From positions 1 through 18,065 of the forward strand of contig DATBYF010000161.1 of assembly GCA_036513895.1 (NCBI GenBank): a stretch of 18,065 bases of DNA, written 5' to 3'. This stretch comes from Palsa-147 sp036513895 (GTDB lineage Bacteria > Acidobacteriota > Terriglobia > Acidiferrales > UBA7541). The translations under genes were made by a program, and so were the position numbers. Position 1 is the stretch's first letter; the number at the start of each line of letters is the position of its first letter. The notes under the pieces are model-generated. The model had not been told where the DNA came from, made no database searches, and worked only from the letters and a program-made list of their open reading frames with translations. Shown piece after piece: positions 14,271 through 18,065 of the stretch.

Positions 14271-15286
14271 TCGGGCACCTCGAGCGTCGCTTCGCCGGCG
14301 TAGATGCGCTTGATCACTTCCTCGATGGACTCGTCTTCGATCAGAAGATCGCGCACCTCGATAGTCGCAAGAATCTGCCGGATCAAATCCGCGGCTGAAA
14401 CTTTCGTTCGGTCGAATCGAAATCGGTATGTCAGCTCATCCACCGGCTCAAGCTCGACGCCATTCACCGCAAAGCGGCTCAGCCCTTCGCCATCCGCTCG
14501 ATCCTTCACCACAAACTTGATCTGCTTGGTGCGCAGCAGCCGCTGCTTTAGCTCGCGTAGTTCGCCGTCAAAAAGCACCTTGCCGTGATCGATAATCAAA
14601 ATGCGGCGGCACAACTCTTCGATGTCGTCCATGCCGTGGGTCGTCAGCAGCACCGTGGTGTGAAATTCGCGATTGATTTCGCGCAGAAATTCACGGATGT
14701 GGTGCTTGGCTACCACATCGAGGCCTATGGTAGGCTCATCGAGAAAAAGCAGCGGCGGATTGTGCAGCAGCGCGGCCGCGAGATCGCAGCGCATCCGCTC
14801 GCCGAGCGAGAGCTTGCGCACAGGGGTATTGAGGTAATCTTTGATCCCCAAAATGCTGTTGAACATCTCCATGCGCGCATTAAAATCCGGTTGCGACACA
14901 TCGTAAATCCGCCGCAGCAGTTTGAACGATTCGATGACGGCAATGTCCCACCAAAGCTGCGTGCGCTGCCCGAACACTACTCCGATAGTCTTCACATAAC
15001 GGCGCCGCTGGCGGTACGGAACAAATCCGTTGACCACAGCTTCGCCCGAAGTCGGCACAAGAATCCCCGTCAGCATTTTGATGCTAGTGGATTTTCCCGC
15101 TCCGTTCGGCCCGATGTAGCCAACCATCTCGCCGCGGTCAATTGTGAAGCTCACGCGGTCCACCGCGGCAATCGTCTTGTAGTCGCGAACGAAAAGATTT
15201 TGAAGGCCGCCCCAGATGCCTTCACGGCGGTGATATGTGCGGAAGTGTTTGGAAAGTTCGCGGACCTGAATCAGAGGCTCAGACAT
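14267..15286 (-). CDS. ABC exporter ATP-binding subunit
   Basis: This is the 339-residue ATPase for the two DUF990-type permeases that follow. Walker A is GPNGAGKST (59-67), the Q-loop is VVFGQRTQLWWD (Gln107), the signature is LSLGE (159-163), Walker B is LLFLDEPTIGLD (179-190) and the H-loop His is 217. The insert before Walker A (FRTYHRREGIWGGLQNLFVR) and the C-terminal extension of about 80 residues after the ATPase core are usual for this subfamily, which is longer than a minimal ABC domain. It begins 95 bp after the NatB-type gene, so it may have its own promoter or be read through. It acts at the inner face of the cytoplasmic membrane. Confidence 0.93.
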   Translation of the reverse strand: MSEPLIQVRELSKHFRTYHRREGIWGGLQNLFVRDYKTIAAVDRVSFTIDRGEMVGYIGPNGAGKSTSIKMLTGILVPTSGEAVVNGFVPYRQRRRYVKTIGVVFGQRTQLWWDIAVIESFKLLRRIYDVSQPDFNARMEMFNSILGIKDYLNTPVRKLSLGERMRCDLAAALLHNPPLLFLDEPTIGLDVVAKHHIREFLREINREFHTTVLLTTHGMDDIEELCRRILIIDHGKVLFDGELRELKQRLLRTKQIKFVVKDRADGEGLSRFAVNGVELEPVDELTYRFRFDRTKVSAADLIRQILATIEVRDLLIEDESIEEVIKRIYAGEATLEVPE

Positions 15287-15381
15287 CGGACTGACGATTC
15301 TATCTCACAGGGCGGGCAGCTGCAGAATCGCGCTGCAAAGAATTCACATCATAAGGATGCAAGCGCAATCCAATTCCGGGA

Positions 15382-16590
15382 TTACGCGCGGAAGAGAACG
15401 CTTTCGCGATTGAACATCGTCACGGCGGCAGCGATCGCCAGCGAAGCATAAACACACGACGAGAGAAAAATGAGCATGATGAATCCCCACGGATGATTCC
15501 CGGCCATGAGCTCTTTGCCGACCAGCGTCGTACTTAGAATCGGAATTAGCGCCGTTCGTGTATTCAATTCCACTCCAGGCAGCAGCGCAGCAACCGCCGG
15601 CATGATGACGATCACAGTCAGCGGCGAAAGATACGTCTGCGCCTCGCGGAAGCTTTTCGCGAAAAGCGCGATGGCCAGCAGCGTCGCCGCGAATAGCACC
15701 GAGAGCGGCAGCACCATGAGCAGCACCGCAAGGATCCCTCGCGGATCAATCGCGTAGTGAACCGTCGGATTGTCCTCTGACACGAGTTTATCAATCATGT
15801 TCCTCGCCAAGAAAAATGAGACGGCCATCGACGTCAGCGAAAGCAGCGCCGTCGCCAGCGACGCCGTCAGCACCATGAAAAACTTCCCGAGCACCAAGTC
15901 GGTGCGCGACACCGGGCTCGTCAGAATCGTCTCCATCGTGCCGCGCTCTTTTTCACCCGCGGTCAAATCCATCGCTGGATACATCGCACCCGTCAGTGAA
16001 AGAATGATGACGAAGTAGGGAATCAGCCCGCCGAGCGTGCTTCCCGCCACTTTTTCAGGCGGCGCAACGTTCGTTTTCTCCACTTTGAACGGCTCCACGA
16101 GATTTCCCGGCACGCCGCGCTCAGACACCAATTGCTTCGCCAGTGCCACGCGATAATCCTTCAAAGATGTTTCCGCCGTATCCATCGCCAATTCCGACTT
16201 GATGTCTCCTTCGTAGTAATCCACGCTGACGGTCTGTGCGTCGCCGTGCTCGGCCGCCGCGTCGAATCCCAGCGGAAGAATAATTGCCGCGCGCACGAGT
16301 TTATTCGACACTTGATCTTCGAAGTCCGTCGAGCCAGGAACGACCTGGATCTTTTTGTTCTGCTTCAGCGCCTCCACAACACGCGGCGAATCCTCGCCGC
16401 CGACCACCATCACCAGTGGCACCTCGCCCTTGGCCCTGCTCATCAATGTGGCGCCCAGCAAGCCCATGCCGAGCGTCAGCGCCGGAAACAGAAGCAGCGG
16501 CACCACCGTCATTGAAATCACTGTGCGGCGATCGCGCAACGAATCAATCATCTCCTTGTGGTAGACGACGCCGATATTTCGGAGGCTCAT
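15382..16590 (-). CDS. natB: NatB-type ABC-2 permease
   Basis: This is a 402-residue permease. The ATG at 16590 overlaps the ATPase stop in an ATGA and has GGGAG about 8 nt upstream; a longer open frame to 16716 lies inside the ATPase gene and is not used. TM1 (about 24-46) is followed by a large extracytoplasmic domain (about 50-185). Five or six TM helices then make up the C-terminal half, including LGGLIPYFVIILSLTGAMYP and the conserved cytosolic segment GEKERGTMETILTSPVSR (212-229). This layout is that of NatB, the membrane half of the NatAB sodium exporter of Bacillus. Many relatives export other substrates, so the symbol marks the family, not proven sodium transport. It ends 95 bp before the second exporter's ATPase gene. 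Confidence 0.88.
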   Translation of the reverse strand: MSLRNIGVVYHKEMIDSLRDRRTVISMTVVPLLLFPALTLGMGLLGATLMSRAKGEVPLVMVVGGEDSPRVVEALKQNKKIQVVPGSTDFEDQVSNKLVRAAIILPLGFDAAAEHGDAQTVSVDYYEGDIKSELAMDTAETSLKDYRVALAKQLVSERGVPGNLVEPFKVEKTNVAPPEKVAGSTLGGLIPYFVIILSLTGAMYPAMDLTAGEKERGTMETILTSPVSRTDLVLGKFFMVLTASLATALLSLTSMAVSFFLARNMIDKLVSEDNPTVHYAIDPRGILAVLLMVLPLSVLFAATLLAIALFAKSFREAQTYLSPLTVIVIMPAVAALLPGVELNTRTALIPILSTTLVGKELMAGNHPWGFIMLIFLSSCVYASLAIAAAVTMFNRESVLFRA

Positions 16591-17342
16591 GGCTGATCTC
16601 CCAAAACGTCTACGAAAATATCTTCGAGGTCCTGCTTGCCGAAGCTCTCGCGCAATTGTGCAAGCGATCCTTCCGCCAGCAACCGGCCGCGGTGGATGAT
16701 GCCGATGCGGTCGCACAGTTTTTCCACTTCGGTCATCACGTGCGTCGAGAAAATCACGGTCTTGCCTCGATCACGGCACTGGCGGATGAATCCTACAATC
16801 GTACGCGAGGCGATCACATCCAACCCTATCGTTGGCTCGTCGAAAATCATCACCGCGGGGTCGTGCACCAGCGTCCTCGCGATGGATACTTTCTGCTTCT
16901 GTCCCGTCGAAAGCTTCTCGCAGCGCTGGTTCCGAAAATCATTCATGCCCAGCATCGCGAAAAGCGCGTCAATCGCCGTGCGCAGAGGCTCGCCATCCAT
17001 GCCATGCAGTCTCGCGAAGTACTCGACCATTTCTTTTGCCGTCAGGCGCCCATAAAGCGCCGTTGCCGTCGAAAGAAATCCGACGTTCGCCCGAACTTTT
17101 TCGGGCTCTTCAATGATGTCGTAGCCGGCGACATTCGCGGTTCCGCCGGTTGGTTCGAGGATCGTTGCGAGCATCCGCAGCGTAGTCGTCTTGCCTGCGC
17201 CGTTGGTTCCGAGCAGGCCGTAAATCTCGCGTGGCTTGCACTCGAAGCTCACGCCATCCACAGCGCGAACGTCCTTGGCTTTCTTCGTCGCCGGGAAAAC
17301 CTTGCTGAGATTTTTTGCCTGAATCAACGGTGCCGTTTCCAT
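16587..17342 (-). CDS. natA: NatA-type ABC ATP-binding subunit
   Basis: This is a 251-residue ATPase coupled by a 4-nt overlap to the NatB-type permease. Walker A is GTNGAGKTT (45-53), the signature is LSTGQ (144-148), Walker B is MIFDEPTIGLD (165-175) and the H-loop is His201. The region where most ABC proteins carry the Q-loop reads GFLSTATALYGRLT with no Gln, a variation seen in NatA-like proteins. I chose the ATG at 17342, from which the protein begins like its family (ETAPLIQAKNLSKVF). An upstream GTG (17411) would add 23 residues of non-family sequence. A notably AT-rich stretch upstream probably holds the promoter. Confidence 0.9.
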   Translation of the reverse strand: METAPLIQAKNLSKVFPATKKAKDVRAVDGVSFECKPREIYGLLGTNGAGKTTTLRMLATILEPTGGTANVAGYDIIEEPEKVRANVGFLSTATALYGRLTAKEMVEYFARLHGMDGEPLRTAIDALFAMLGMNDFRNQRCEKLSTGQKQKVSIARTLVHDPAVMIFDEPTIGLDVIASRTIVGFIRQCRDRGKTVIFSTHVMTEVEKLCDRIGIIHRGRLLAEGSLAQLRESFGKQDLEDIFVDVLGDQP

Positions 17343-17415
17343 CTTTTTCTTCAGTTTCTCGCCACAGGCGACGCGACAGTCCCGTCCATCGCTTTCTACG
17401 AAAGCAAACACAGAA

Positions 17416-17444
17416 ATATTACGGCTCTGCGCTTATTTTATAAG
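17416..17444 (-). promoter_or_regulatory. AT-rich promoter-like region before NatAB operon
   Basis: On the minus strand this short segment contains TATAAA (17442-17437, within the inverted repeat CTTAT-TTT-ATAAG at 17432-17444) and TAATAT (17421-17416). It is the most AT-rich spot between the YjbQ and NatA genes. Neither hexamer has a good -35 partner, so this is a probable promoter area rather than a mapped promoter. Confidence 0.3.
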
Positions 17445-17466
17445 GGATTTTATTGGCGATTCTTCG

Positions 17467-17880
17467 CTACTCGCCCATAGCCTTGATTACAACACGTTTA
17501 GGCCGCTGCCCGTCGAGCTCTGCGAACAATACAAATTGCCACGGCCCCAAATCGAGGCGCCCCTCCGTGAATGGCACCATCACCTGGTGATGCAGCAGCA
17601 AACTTTGCAAGTGAATGCCGGTATTGCTCTCAAATCGACCGCGATGCTTGTAATCCTCTCGCTCCGGCGCTAGCTGCTCGATCCATGCTTGCAAATCATC
17701 GAGCAAACCAGGCTCATCATCGCTCACGATAATCGCCGCGTTGGAATGCGTCACGGAAACAAGAATAATTCCGTCGCGAAATCCGCTCTTTTCCAGCGCA
17801 AGTTTCACCTGCGGCGTGATATTCATGAATTCGCGTTTTTTCGCGGATTGGAACGTCAAAACGTCCGTGTAAATTTTCAT
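17467..17880 (-). CDS. yjbQ: YjbQ-family (UPF0047) protein, secondary thiamine-phosphate synthase type
   Basis: This 137-residue protein has the full length of its family. Conserved motifs are THSNAAIIVSDDEPGLLDDL (44-63), GIHLQSLL (88-95) and the C-terminal EGRLDLGPWQ (106-115) with AELDGQRPKRV. YjbQ proteins form compact trimers with a conserved metal or ligand pocket. E. coli YjbQ has weak thiamine-phosphate synthase activity, but the physiological role is unsettled. The ATG at 17880 has GAGGA six bases upstream. It is the gene upstream of the NatAB pair but is separated by about 124 bp, so a shared operon is doubtful. Confidence 0.92.
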   Translation of the reverse strand: MKIYTDVLTFQSAKKREFMNITPQVKLALEKSGFRDGIILVSVTHSNAAIIVSDDEPGLLDDLQAWIEQLAPEREDYKHRGRFESNTGIHLQSLLLHHQVMVPFTEGRLDLGPWQFVLFAELDGQRPKRVVIKAMGE

Positions 17881-18004
17881 TGGTGTTCCTCAGAATGACG
17901 GCAGCATTCTAACGGAACTATCCGAGGAGTAGAAATCTCTCGATGCGCCAAAGTTAGCTATACGGCGCGCGGGAAAAGCGAAGAAGCCGCGGCAAAGCAG
18001 CCCA

Positions 18005-18065
18005 TCAGCCCTTATGACAGACCGGGCAATGCTTTGCTTCGTAGTTGTCGAGCGTCACTTCAAAC
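18005..18065 (-). CDS. C-terminal end of a CxxC protein, cut by window edge
   Basis: A minus-strand frame entering at 18065 ends with TGA at 18007-18005 and gives 19 residues (FEVTLDNYEAKHCPVCHKG). CPVC suggests half of a zinc- or heme-binding site or a redox pair, but too little is visible to name the protein. The frame is supported by its orientation with the neighbours and by a plausible protein tail. Confidence 0.45.
   Translation of the reverse strand, partial: FEVTLDNYEAKHCPVCHKG

Noticed and set aside
15355..15373. Sigma-54-like TTGGATTGCGCTTGCA on the minus strand before the exporter ATPase
   Set aside because: The spacing between GG and GC is 9 nt instead of the required 10, which normally abolishes sigma-54 promoter function.
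14585..15451. Long plus-strand open frame opposite the exporter ATPase (similarly 16284-17480 opposite natA/natB)
   Set aside because: The translated sequences show no domains or family motifs, while the minus strand has intact ABC motifs throughout. They are shadows of real genes.
16591..16716. N-terminal extension of the NatB-type permease to 16716
   Set aside because: The added residues are Arg/His-rich and overlap the ATPase gene by more than 120 nt. The ATG at 16590 gives the usual ATGA junction and family-typical N-terminus.

Overview
The window is about 18 kb of gene-dense bacterial chromosome, by eye somewhat under 60% G+C. There is no rRNA, tRNA, CRISPR array, phage gene or transposase. 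The protein mix suggests a free-living Gram-negative soil or sediment bacterium, most likely an Acidobacteriota. This rests on sigma-54-type two-component systems, an FHA-GAF-PP2C phosphatase, a lipoprotein, a TrbI-like glycine-zipper protein and several GTG/TTG starts. No phylogenetic marker gene is present, so the assignment is an inference.

Left part (1-4665, minus strand). In transcription order: a secreted TrbI-like/glycine-zipper protein (4665-3979), an NtrC-family response regulator (3858-2461), a membrane-bound sensor kinase whose start overlaps the regulator's end by 17 nt (2477-576), and a proline-rich lipoprotein (GTG start at 575) that runs off the window edge. The last three look like one translationally coupled signalling operon.

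Middle part (4666-9158, plus strand). A 513-bp divergent intergenic region carries a sigma-54-like promoter (5113-5129), a perfect inverted repeat and short direct repeats. It is followed by a second NtrC-family regulator (TTG start, 5179-6579). A second and better sigma-54-like promoter (6768-6784) precedes a 37-codon single-pass membrane peptide, a soluble hybrid histidine kinase (PAS-HisKA-HATPase-REC) and a gene for a degenerate receiver fused to a HisKA-like segment. That last gene is broken: the reading frame changes exactly where the phospho-acceptor H-box should be.

Centre (9201-11592). A minus-strand MscL channel ends in a four-cysteine zinc ribbon. After a 334-bp gap there is a plus-strand FHA-GAF-PP2C (RsbU/SpoIIE-type) phosphatase.

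Right part (11600-18065, all minus strand). In transcription order: the end of a CxxC protein, a YjbQ-family protein, a NatA/NatB-type exporter (ATPase plus fused-substrate-loop permease), a second ABC-2 exporter (ATPase plus two six-TM permeases), and a membrane-anchored alpha/beta hydrolase. Tight overlaps (ATGA at two junctions) show at least two operons.

Taken together, the left and middle regions look like a signalling island built around enhancer-binding proteins and sigma-54. The right side is an export operon block. The most interesting points are the sigma-54-like promoter plus tiny membrane peptide in front of a kinase that has no membrane segment, and the H-box-deleted pseudo-receiver gene behind it.
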